Below, one piece after another: positions 44,057 to 55,204 of a stretch of DNA of 64,000 nucleotides; the first letter of the stretch is position 1, and every line of letters begins with the position of its first letter. The notes under the pieces were generated by a model that ran no database searches, had not been told where the DNA came from, and worked only from the letters and a program-made list of their open reading frames with translations. The position numbers and the translations under genes were made by a program. The stretch is from NCBI RefSeq assembly GCF_036711975.1, contig NC_091968.1, forward strand, positions 27,389,001-27,453,000, given 5' to 3'. The DNA is from Onthophagus taurus. Lineage: Eukaryota; Arthropoda; Insecta; Coleoptera; Scarabaeidae.

Positions 44057-44869
44057 ATGGTTTTAATGACGATGATAGCTCGCGTAGCTGATGGGCTACC
44101 ATTGGCGGCTACAATGCAAGAAGACGAGCAGGTAAAGATATAATTTTGAATCAAATTGTTAACGTATTTATTATAATTTGTTGTTTAAGGCTGGTCGAGG
44201 TATATTAGATTATCAAAACCAAGCAAAAATGTTGTTTAGGAAGTTGGGACCACAATCACCAGCTAGATGTACCATAGAAACGGGACCCTATCTTTTTCAG
44301 TAAGGGATAAATCTGTTTATGTGTATTGTTTACTTTTTGTATTTGTTTATTTTAGTTATTTAATAGAACATGATATTTGTTATTTAGTTTTGTGTGAAAA
44401 AAACTATTCAAAACGTTTGGCCTATTCTTATTTAGATGATATAGCTCAAGAATTTCACACTCAATATGGAAAAAGAGTTAATACGGTTACAAGACCTTAC
44501 ACATTTATTGAATTTGATAATTATATACAGAAAGCAAAGAAAATTTTTACTGATTCGCGATCGAGAAGGAATTTAAATACTATTAATAATCAATTACAAG
44601 ATGTCCAAAGGATTATGGTACAGAATATTGATGATGTTTTACAACGTGGAACAGTTTTATCAGGTAATAAATAATAAATTTGTGATAACAAAATATATTT
44701 AAAAAAAAATATATTTATAGAGTTGGATGCAAAAACCCAAAATATTGCGATGTTAACGCAAAAGTACAAAAAAGATGCTACATATTTAAATATGAAATCG
44801 ATGTATGTTAAAGCAGCAGCTGGTTGTATCGTGGTTGTAGTGTTTATTCTTTATTTTTGGATTTTGTAA
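44057..44869 (+). CDS. Sec22: Vesicle-trafficking R-SNARE SEC22 (SEC22B type)
   Basis: R-SNARE for ER-Golgi membrane fusion. Exons: 44057-44131, 44190-44299, 44356-44663, 44721-44869; all introns 56-58 bp, GT-AG, phases consistent. The product is 213 residues, like animal SEC22B. Start [20 protein letters not shown] is the family N-terminus. Residues 1-120 form the longin domain ([37 protein letters not shown]). The SNARE helix contains [25 protein letters not shown], split here only by description: [12 protein letters not shown], then [11 protein letters not shown]-terminal membrane anchor ([17 protein letters not shown]) ends the protein. AATAAA at 45058-45063. No defects seen. Confidence 0.97.
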
Positions 44870-45399
44870 ATTAAAGGGACTAAATTACAACATCCTGAAC
44901 AAATTCCAATGATTCTGTTATGTATTTTAAGCAACAAATTAAAAAGAAACCCTATTTTTTTGCCAATGTGTGATATATTTCTTTTTAAGGGAGACAATTT
45001 GAGGTTAGGAATGCTTAATCCCAAAAATTCTTAGGTAAAACTGGTTAATGAATACACAATAAATTAATCTTTATTAAAACTTTAATTAGAGGTGATTTGT
45101 TCATTATTTTATTCGTGTAAAGGCGAAATATTTAAATAAATTTATTAATTCTTTTTTAATTTTATTATCGATAGATGGCGCTAGTTACTGTAACGTTTGT
45201 CCCTTATAAATCTATGGATATAACACTATACTCTTGTTTATAGATATATGTATATCTATAAAAAAAGGACTATACTCTATTTTTAATTTGGGAGGAGTAA
45301 AATGAAAAGTCACGTTTAGTAAGTGTAATTTTTCAAACCTATTTTTTGGCGGGAGTTTTAAAAACAGGATTTTAAGTAAACTAGAACTAAAAAGTTTAG
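44870..45399. other. SEC22 3' region and intergenic
   Basis: Poly(A) signal at 45058. ATAGATGGCG at 45171-45180 is one of a series of AGATGGCG words near gene ends in this window. Otherwise AT-rich. Confidence 0.5.
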
Positions 45400-48110
45400 G
45401 GTTAGATACTATTTCAAAAAGTTACCTACTACTTCTAACATGCTAGATACTACAGATAAAGACCACAACTTACTTGGAAAAGATTAGATACTGCTTCCAG
45501 AACGCTAAACGCTGCTGTTAAAGGTTTTGACCTACTTGGACAAGCGGAATACTGCTTCCAAGACTACTTATTGCTTTCAAAGACTTTAATAATTATTTGG
45601 AAAAGAAATATGCTTTCCAAAAAGCTACCTACTGCTTCCAGAATGTTAGATACTGCTGGAAAAGAGTAATAACTGCTTGGAAAAAAGAGATATGCTTCCC
45701 AAAAAGCTACCTAATACTGCCAAAATGCTAAATACTACTGGAAAAGAGTAGATACTGTTTTCAAAATAACACTTATTACTTCCAGAACGCTAAACACTGC
45801 TGTTAAAGGTTTTGTCCTACTTGGACAGGCGGAATACTGTTTCCAAGACTACTTATTGCTTCCAAAGACTTTAATAATTGTTTGAAAAAGAAATATGCTT
45901 TTCAAAAAGCTACCTATTGCTTCCAGAATGTTAGATACTGCTGGAAAAAAGTAATAACTGCTTGGAAAAAAGAGATATGCTTCCCAAAAAGCTACCTAAT
46001 GCTGCCAGAATGCTAAATACTACTGGAAAAGACGAAATATTGTTTTCAAAATAATACCTATTGCTTCTAGAACGCTAAACACTGCTGTTAAGGGTTTTGT
46101 CCTACTTGGACAGGCGGAATACTGCTTCCAAGACTACTTATTGCTTTCAAAGACTTTAATAATTGTTTGGAAAAGAAATAAGCTTTCCAAACAGCTACCT
46201 ACTGCTTCCAGAATGTTAGATACTGCTGGAAAAGAGTAATAACTGCTTGGAAAAAAGAGATATGCTTCCCAAAAAGCTACCTAATGCTGCCAGAATGCTA
46301 AATACTACTGGAAAAGACTAGATACTGTTTTCAAAATAATACCTATTACTTCTAGAACGCTAAACACTGCTGTTAAAGGTTTTGACCTACTTGGACAAGC
46401 GGAATACTGCTTTCAAAGGCATTAATTATTGTTTGGAAAAGAAATATGCTTTTCAAAAAGCTACCTATTGCTTCCAGCACATTAGATACTGCTGGAAAAG
46501 GCTAATAACTGCTTGGGAAAAATAGATATGCTTCCCAAAAAGCTACCTAATGCTGCCAGAATGCTAAATACTACTGGAAAAGACGAAATATTGTTTTCAA
46601 AATAATACCTATTGCTTCTAGAACGCTAAACACTGCTGTTAAAGGTTTTGTCCTACTTGGACAGGCGGAATACTGCTTACAAGACTACTTATTGCTTTCA
46701 AAGACTTTAATAATTGTTTGGAAAAGAAATAAGCTTTCCAAAAAGCTACCTACTGCTTCCAGAATGTTAGATACTGCTGGAAAAGAGTAATAACTGCTTG
46801 GAAAAAAGAGATATGCTTCCCAAAAAGCTACCTAATGCTGCCAGAATGCTAAATACTACTGGAAAAGACTAGATACTGTTTTCAAAATAATACTTATTAC
46901 TTCTAGAACGCTAAACACTGCTGTTAAAGGTTTTGTCCTACTTGGGCAGGCAGAATACTGCTTCCAAGACTACTTATTGCTTTCAAAGACTTTAATAATT
47001 GTTTGGAAAAGAAATAAGCTTTCCAAAAAGCTACCTACTGCTTCCAGAATGTTAGATACTGCTGGAAAAGAGTAATAACTGCTTGGAAAAAAGAGATATG
47101 CTTCCCAAAAAGCTACCTAATACTGCCAGAATGGTAAATACTACTGGAAAAGACGAAATACTGTTTTCAAAATAATACCTATTGCTTCTAGAACGCTAAA
47201 CACTGCTGTTAAAAGTTTTTTCCTACCTGGACAGGCGGAATACTGCTTCCAAGACTACTTATTGCTTTCAAAGACTTTAATAATTGTTTGGAAAAGAAAT
47301 AAACTTTCCAAAAAGCTATCTACTGCTTCCAGAATGTTAGATACTGCTGGAAAAGAGTAATAACTGCTTGGAAAAAAGAGATATGCTTCCCAAAAAGCTA
47401 CCTAATACTGCCAAAATGCTAAATACCACTGGAAAAAACGAAATACTGTTTTCAAAATAATACCTATTGCTTCTAGAACGCTAAACACTGCTGTTAGAGG
47501 TTTTGACCTACTTGAACAGGCGGAATACTGCTTCCAAGACTACTTATTGCTTTCAAAGACTTTAATAATTGTTTGGAAAAGAAATATGCTCTTCAAAAAA
47601 GTTACCTACTGCTTCCAGAATGTTAGATACTGCTGGAAAAGAGTAATAACAACTTGGAAAAAAGAGATATACTTCCCAAAAAGCTACCTAACGCTGCCAG
47701 AATGCTAGATACTGGTGGAAAGGATTATAATCTACTTGGAGAAGACTAAATAATGCTAACAAACATCTTCAAACTGATTGAAAAGACGAGATACTGCTTC
47801 CATAAGACTACTTGCTGCTTTCAGAGCGCTATATACTACTAGAAAAGATGACAACCTGCTTGCAGAAGATTAAATACTGCTGGTAGAAACTATTATCTGC
47901 TTGGAAAGACAAAATACTATATCCAAAAGACTATTAACTACTTTCAGAATGCTAAATATTGTTGGAAAGACTACTAATTGCTTGGAGAAAGCTAGATATT
48001 GTTGGCAAAGACTATTTAACGCTTTCAGAAGACTATATACTGCTGCCAAAACACTATTAAGTGCTTGGAGATCACAATACTACTGGCTGAAGACTATTAA
48101 CTAAAACTAT
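45400..48110. repeat. Higher-order repeat: ~22-bp subunits in ~285-bp units
   Basis: The basic word is like TACTGCTTCCAGAATGCTAG. About twelve diverged subunits form a ~285-bp unit repeated about eight times (CTAAACACTGCTGTTAAAGG near 45504, 45789, 46076, 46364, 46628, 46916, 47204, 47488). After about 47700 the order breaks down and single subunits vary. Small frames (e.g. 47901-48104) are by-products. Confidence 0.92.
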
Positions 48111-49034
48111 TCTTGTGTTGAGTGATATCTCTCTGTGTCTTTTTCACTAGATTTAAAAGTTGCTGCTACAACACTTGATTCTTTGCACCCAAATGCGACA
48201 TATGGTTTTAAAGCCCCAATCTTTAAAAATTACATTCGGATTCACCTGATTTACTGATTTATTTCAGAATTTTGTGTAGAAATTCCACTTTGAGTTAGGT
48301 TAATTAACATTTAAACCAGTGCGAATTTCTCAAATATTGGGTATGGAGCAGAGGGTGGGTTGTAAATTCCGTCTGAAGACGCACGGCTAAACCCGATATT
48401 TTATAATTCTAGGTCTAGTGTTAGTTCTAGTTTTACACTATCACTAGAACTAACACAAAATCTAGAACTAGAATCATTCATGTTTGACGTTTCATATTGA
48501 GACGTGCGGCTAAACCAAAACTGACCAATAGTGACCATTCTTTTTGGCGCTTCAATTTGAAAACACTTCTCCGAATTAAAAAAGATAGAATATAAGTAGC
48601 TACTACCACTTTACTTTATAAATCATTTATTAAAAGTAACTTATAAAACTTTATGAACATAACCTTAACTAATGACAGTCTCTTACTACTAGATGGCGTG
48701 ACCATATATGACAAATACGTTTTTAATATTTTTTTATTAATATAATTTAAAAATCATTCATATAATTAAATTAATTAATGTAATTATTACAACTACATTA
48801 ATTAATTTATTAAAAATATTAATAAAAAAGTTTAATATTAACGCCAAAAATGGATTTGAGGTTAAAAATTTTAGTTGTATCGATTAAAAATAGATGGCGT
48901 TACTTGGATGACATTTCTCATTGTTTTTCTATTTCGTAATCAAATTAAATCCAAAGTAACCTAAAACTTGATGTCAAAATGGACAAAGAAACGATTTAAA
49001 ATCATTAATAATCGTTGCGATTAATTAAAATAAG
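48111..49034. other. Intergenic and PLD3 5' region
   Basis: 48373-48520 holds a hairpin-family unit with diverged arms. AGATGGCG words lie at 48691 and 48892. A short upstream frame (ATGGACAAAGAAACG, ending in TAA after six codons) precedes the PLD3 start and could be a uORF if transcribed. Confidence 0.45.
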
Positions 49035-50818
49035 ATGAGAGTAAGTAAGCAATAAAATTTCGTATAGATTTTGTTAATGATACATTTTTATGTAGGGCGA
49101 TAATCGACCGAGTACGCTTTACGAAGCCCCACACGAAGATGATGGCCCCAATTTAAACTATTATTTCAACGGAAACGATGATCAAGTACAAATATTATCG
49201 ACGTCCCGTAAAAAACCGTTTACTAAAGTCCAATATATTCCTATGGTTATACTCGGAGTGTTGACTATTTTAATATTTTTCGTTCCGTTATTAGATCAGG
49301 TAGCACAAAATGCTTTGCACAAAGTTAATAATAAAATTAGAAACAATTCTTGTCCAGATACTTGTAGGTAAGATATAAAAAAAATTATAAAAAAACATTT
49401 TTTAATTTGTTTTTTTAGTTTTTCTTTAGTTGAAAGTATCCCCGATGGAGTTTTTTATAAAAATAATTCGCCGATTTTCCCCACAACGTTCGATACTTGG
49501 ATAAATTTGATAGAAAATGCGCAAAAATCGATTGAGATAGGTTCGTTTTATTGGACTTTAAGGGGCGTTGATGTTATTCCGCATCCAACAGCTAAACAGG
49601 TGAATAAAAATTATATTTTTAATCGTATCCTTGAAATTTAAGTACATCTTGATAAGATAATAAAATAAATAAATGATTACAGGGAGAAGAAATTTTCCAA
49701 GCTTTATTAGATGCAGGATCAATTCGAAAAATTAAAATTCGAATTGCTCAAAGTGCCCCAGATCCAAATTTAACCAGCAATGATACAAATATTTTAGAGG
49801 AGAATTCCGCGGAGGTTCGCTCAGTTAATTTTACCCAATTATTAGGAGGTGGGGTTTTGCATACTAAAATATGGATTATTGATGATGAGAATTTTTATAT
49901 TGGGAGTGCTAATATGGATTGGAGGGCTTTAACACAAGTGAAAGAGATGGGGGTTGTTGGGAGAAAATGTCGGTGTTTAGCAAAGGATTTAAAAAAAATT
50001 TTTGATGTTTATTGGGAATTAGGGAAAGATGCAATAATCCCAGATCATTGGGATAATAAATTTAGTACCAATATTAACAAGGAGAATCCAATTAAAATTG
50101 TTGATACCCAAAATATTTCTTATACAGGATTTTTATCGGTACAAAAACAATCCTTGAATTTTTTTTTTTCAAATAAATCACTTTTAGAGTTCACCTTTAC
50201 AATTAAACCCTCAAGGTCGTACAAACGACATCGATGCTATATTAAACACAATTCAAACGGCGAATAAATTCATTTACGTCGCAGTTATGGATTATTTACC
50301 TCTAATTTTATACACAAAAAGGATTCAATTCTGGCCAGTCATCGATGACGCTTTAAAATCCGCTGCAATTAACGGAATTGAAATAAAAATGCTAATCAGT
50401 CATTGGAAGCATTCGCGGGATTCTGAAGATAATTTTTTAAAATCACTTTTAATTCTAAATGAGTCATACAAATGGGTTTCTATTGAAATTGTAATTATTT
50501 TAATGACATTCTTTTTTATTAACTTTAAAATTAATTTTATAGAAACATTTCGTCGTTCCAACGTCGGAGGATCAAGAAAAAATCCCTTTCGGGCGTGTAA
50601 ATCATAACAAATACATGGTTACCGATAAAACGGCTTATATTGGGACTTCAAATTGGTCCGGGGATTATTTCATAAACACAGCGGGAGTTGGATTTGTTTT
50701 TGAGGACGATAAAAACCAAACAAACACCGAAAATTCAATAAGGAGCCAATTACAAAGCGTTTTCGAACGAGATTGGACTTCTAATTACACAATTCCCATT
50801 CAAACTTTAAAGCTTTAA
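49035..50818 (+). CDS. PLD3-like phospholipase-D-family exonuclease (5'-3' exonuclease PLD3/PLD4 type)
   Basis: Type II membrane protein of the lysosomal PLD3/PLD4 class; vertebrate members degrade single-stranded nucleic acid. Exons: 49035-49040, 49096-49367, 49419-49599, 49683-50138, 50188-50490, 50543-50818, all GT-AG and in frame, 497 residues. One membrane segment at residues 49-69 (IPMVILGVLTILIFFVPLL) after a short cytosolic tail. Both HKD motifs are intact: HTKIWIIDDENFYIGSANMD (His ~213) and HNKYMVTDKTAYIGTSNW (His ~427). Also IEIGSFYWTLRG and NPQGRTNDIDAIL, typical of the family. Exon 1 encodes only Met-Arg, chosen because it gives a donor and keeps the frame; an alternative first exon is possible. 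AATAAA at 50851-50856. Confidence 0.95.
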
Positions 50819-50856
50819 CTTAATTTAATAACTTTTTTAATTAATTAATTAATAAA

Positions 50857-51490
50857 GTGGGATTAAAACTGATTATTCGCTTATTAAATTCGTTATTTTT
50901 TTCTGATTACAAAAATATAGGGTTTAACAGGTCTATTTCTTATTGTTTTAGAATAAAACTAAAAATAAACTTTTTTTTAGTGTCTTCAGTCATCAATGAA
51001 ATTAAATTTACAGTTTCCTGTAAATTATAACAAAATTAAAAAATCATATTTTTGATATTTGAAACAAATACATTTGTTGAACTATTTAATTTATATTTGT
51101 TTTACACAAAAGTTGGAATAGATCGCATTATCTCACATTTTTTATTAATATTATTATTAAATGACGTAATAAATTATTGATAGATGGCGCTCATATATTT
51201 TTTTTTAATTAAAAATAAACAGCAACCAAGGTCCATTGAGTAAACATGCTGTATAAAAAGGTTATTCAACTCCATATGAACGCTGCTGTTATATATGAAC
51301 GTATCCCCCCGCAAAGGCCTTACTGTAACGTCATTGGAAAAATTGACATTTCTACGTTTTTATTTATACAGTGTATTTCACTTAAGAAGCAATTTTATAT
51401 TTTTGTATATAAAAGAAAAAAGATAAAGTAAAATTAAAAAAACATTAAAATATAAAGGGAAATATTAACGATTATAATTTTATTATTGTT
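50857..51490. other. Intergenic downstream of PLD3
   Basis: AT-rich. TAGATGGCGC at 51181-51190. The frame 51246-51431 has no recognised motif. Confidence 0.4.
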
Positions 51491-52385
51491 AGGTTATCCA
51501 ACTTCACTCGGTTACCATCGTTACCATGGTGATTAAGATCCAAATATTGTGCTTGTCAAAATTGAAATTGAATTTAAGTTTTTTTAAGGAAAAACAGATA
51601 ATTAATTGGATTTAAAGGTTGTATTTAACTCAAAATTGGTTTATCTAGGATATTATAAACAAGGTAAGTGGATTAAATCAAAAAAAGAGATTTTTAATTT
51701 ATTTCTCTTAATTAGAATCGATTTAAATTAACTACAATTAACGAATTTGCTATGAATGCGAGATAATCGTAAAGAATTCGAATTGTTTTAAAATTAATAA
51801 CAATTAGGTTAGAATTAATAAAAAAAAATCGGAATAAAATTTTATTATTTTAAGGTTATCCAACTTGACTCGGTTACCATGGTGATTAAGATCCAAATAC
51901 TATAGGTGCTTGTCAAAATTGAATTTAAGTTTTTTTAAGGAAAAACACATAATTAATTGGATTTAAAGGTTGTATTTAACTCAAAATTGGTTTATCTAGG
52001 ATATTATAAACAAGGTAAGTGGATTAAATCAAAAAAAGAGATTTTTAATTTATTTCTCTTAATTAGAATCGATTTAAATTAACTACAATTAACGAATTTG
52101 CTATGAATGCGAGATAATCGTAAAGAATTCGAATTGTTTTAAAATTAATACAAATTAGATTAGCATTAATAAAAAAAATCCGAATAAAATTTTATTATTT
52201 TAAGGTTATATAACTTGACTCGGTTACCATGGTGATTAAGATCCAAATATTGCAGGGGCTTGTCAAAATTGAAATTGAATTTAAGTTTTTTTAAAGAAAA
52301 ACACATAATTAATTGGATTTAAACGTTGTATTTAACTCAAAATTGGTTTATCTAGGGTATTATAAACAAGGTAAGTGGATTAAAT
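51490..52385. repeat. ~355-363-bp tandem repeat, 2.5 copies, each with a splice-donor-like end
   Basis: AGGTTATCCAACTTSACTCG starts copies near 51491, 51854 and 52203. Each copy has CGGTTACCATGGTGATTAAG and, about 170 bp further, ATATTATAAACAAG|GTAAGT. The third copy is truncated after that point. Open frames after the Kozak-like ATG are not conserved between copies, so the unit is non-coding. Confidence 0.85.
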
Positions 52386-52404
52386 CTTTTTAATTAATTA
52401 ATTA

Positions 52405-53165
52405 CAGCGTGAAGAAACTCCAATTATAGCGGAAGGAATGTTAGGATAGGTTAGTTTTGTTTTGAAATCCTAATTATAGCGTGAAGGAATGTCGCTTTTC
52501 TTTTGAACCCAAATTATAGCGTGAAGAAACTCCAATTATAGCGTGAAGGAATGTTAGGATAGGTTAGTTTTGTTTTGAAACCCTAATTATAGCGTGAAGG
52601 AATGTCGGCTTTCTGTTGAACCCTAATTATAGCGTGAAGGAATGTAGGCTTTCTTTTGAACCCAAATTATAGCGTGAAGAAACTCTAATTATAGCGTGAA
52701 GGAATGTTAAGATAGGTCAGTTTTGTTTTGGTACCGTAATTATAGCGTGAAAGAATGTCGGTTTTCTTTTGAACCCATATTATAGCGTGAAGGAATGTTA
52801 TGATAGGTCAGTTTTGTTTTGGTCCCTAATTATAGCGTGAAGGAATGTCGGTTTTCTTTTGAACCCAAATTATAGCGTGAAGAAACTCCAATTATAGCGT
52901 GAAGGAATGTTAGGATAGGTCAGTTTTGTTTTGGTCCCTAATTATAGCGTGAAGGAATGTCGGTTTTCTTTTGAACCCAAATTATAGCGTGAAGAAACTC
53001 CAATTATAGCGTGAAGGAATGTTAGGATAGGTTAGTTTTGTTTTGACACCCTAATTATAGCGTAAAGGAATGTCGGCTTTCTTTTGAACCCAAATTATAG
53101 CGTGAAGAAACTCCAATTATAGCGTGAAGAAATGTTAGGATAGGTTAGTTTTGTTTTGAAACCCG
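52405..53165. repeat. ATTATAGCGTGAAG minisatellite with higher-order structure
   Basis: About twenty copies of AATTATAGCGTGAAG followed alternately by GAATGTCGGCTTTCTTTTGA, AAACTCC or GAATGTTAGGATAGG. The alternation builds a unit of roughly 125 bp repeated about six times. Confidence 0.9.
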
Positions 53166-53395
53166 AATTGAAATCCTCACTGAGTCTTCGTGGTTTAACA
53201 CCCCAGTTCCTTCCAAGAAACATGAAACAAATCTGGTTTGCCATAATGTCTTTTTTCCTCACCTTGACTATGCTTAGGTTATATCTATAATAAACTCACA
53301 GTCAATAGATTTAGTTGGATTGGTTTGAAATCCTGATGCATTATCAATTGATGTTATTTTACAAAATGTATTAATTGCAGCGAGCAGGTTTTATT

Positions 53396-53500
53396 TGTTA
53401 TACATCGCCAGGTTGTTGTATATTTTTATTGAACTAAAACTAGAACTAAAAACATTTGGGTTTAGCCGTCTTTTGAGACGTTCGGCTAAACCACTAGGTA
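53396..53500. repeat. Hairpin-family unit with boundary motif
   Basis: TTGTTGTATATTTTTATTGA followed by CTAAAACTAGAACTAAAAAC, GGGTTTAGCCG and a short mirrored arm. The isolated unit shows the left boundary clearly. Confidence 0.7.
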
Positions 53501-55010
53501 CTATCCACAGCTGGGCAGTAGTTAACTACTTTTTGTGTAAAAGTAGTTGTATTCTAACTACTTTTGTTCTATTAGTAGTTATACTCGACTATTTTATGCT
53601 AGCATAAAATATTCACAGAAAGTAGTTAACTCCTCATTGTTAGCTACTTTAGGTATTCTAACTATTTTTGTTAATTTTAATTCCTTTTAAGTAATTTAGC
53701 TACTTTTAAGACAGTTTAAGTACTTCCAAATATCTAGTATGTACTTACATACACAAGCCCTCAAAAGAATCTGACTTTTAAGCATAATTTATATAGAACA
53801 TTTAATCATTATTAATGATTATTATTCACCGCTATTATTCACTCCGTGAAAAATGACTACCATTTTGTTTTAGAAAACTCATTTATAATAAAGTTTAAGA
53901 ATAATAAAGAATAAAGTTTAAACGTCAATGTGACACAAATTCAACTGTAACCAACTTCACAACAATTTGTCAAAATTAAACGTTAATTTTATAAAACGTC
54001 GTTTTCTTTACGAAAATTAATTAATTAATGCTTAAATTATACGAAAAATGGAATTTGTTTAGGTTTTTTAATGTCAAACCTTTAAAAACTCCCAAAAAAT
54101 TGAATTAAATTGACGTTTTTTGAAATTTTAACGTTTCAAATAATTATTATTAGTCTGTCAAGTTGGTTACCCGTGAATAATGATTATCATTCACCGCTAT
54201 TATTCACTCCGTGAAAAATGACTACCCTTTTGTTTTAGAAAACTCATTCATAAGGTATATATTATAAGTGATTATAAGGTGTAGTCGTGGACAAAAAAAT
54301 ATTACAGTTTAAGTAATTTGTTAGCGCCATCTAGCGGCGAATAAATGTAACTAATAGAGAAATTTACAGTAATTTACAATTCGAGATGAAAATGCTGATT
54401 TTACTTAGATATTATTAATACTAATTATTATATTATTTTTGTAAGAAAATCGTGAGAAGTACATGACAAATCGTGAGATTAAAGGTAATGTCATGAGATC
54501 TCACGATAAATCGTTTTGGGACTGATTGTATGTCGAAATCTACCGTAAGATGGCATTAGCATCTATACTGAAATAATTTAATTAAACCAACAATTTTATT
54601 ATTAATAATGGGAATGATGACAGACAGCAATAACAATTATTACCAGTATCATTCTTTTAATTTAAAAAGTAGAGATTCCAATTCGTGTTATATTTTTAAA
54701 TTTGTCGCTAACTTCAACTTTTTAAAAGTTGAATGATTGTTCAGAATGACAGATGAAAACGTCATTTTAAAGTGTTTTTTCGGTAAGAGTATAATAAAGT
54801 AATAATGGTATGATTAAATAATTACATTATAATTGACATTAAAGCTTTGTTTCAGCTAATGTGATAAGTTATTGAAAGCTCGTCAGATGCAATCTTACAT
54901 GTCATATGATGCAGTGTGATATTCAAATGTGTGGCATTATTTGACAGGTGTAATTGCCGTAATTTGTAAGTAATTGCATCTGAGGAATTCCCAATCAGTC
55001 GGAACGTTAA
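53501..55010. other. Intergenic with local direct repeats
   Basis: 53535-53700: AGTAGTTAACTACTTTT words. A ~70-bp direct repeat (CACCGCTATTATTCACTCCG, TTTTGTTTTAGAAAACTCAT) occurs at 53815-53884 and 54178-54247. 53900-54010 is an inverted relative of 25640-25740. TAGCGCCATCTAGCGGCG at 54322-54339 contains AGATGGCG in reverse. No gene. Confidence 0.5.
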
Positions 55011-55035
55011 TTGGAGCCACCATTAGTGGCTCCAA
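55011..55035. other. Perfect 10-bp stem, 5-nt loop
   Basis: TTGGAGCCAC - CATTA - GTGGCTCCAA. Isolated short hairpin with no flanking T-tract; function unknown. Confidence 0.5.
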
Positions 55036-55204
55036 ACAGTTATTCTGTGGTTGGAGTTTTTATATATAAACCCAATCCAACCGGTATTCTAGTGGTTCGG
55101 TTCTTAGCTGAATAATTCCGAAATATCCCCAACAGATGGCGGCACATGCGTTCAATTTTTTTTTTAGTACGCAGTTTCTTTTAAAGAGTTGCATTTCTAC
55201 GAAG

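Noticed and set aside
51519-52270. Short conserved peptide after the Kozak-like ATG in the 355-bp repeats
   Set aside because: The three copies terminate at different points and shift frame, so the peptide is not conserved.
52405-53165. CRISPR array
   Set aside because: Repeats and 'spacers' are both repeated, the DNA is eukaryotic and there are no cas genes.
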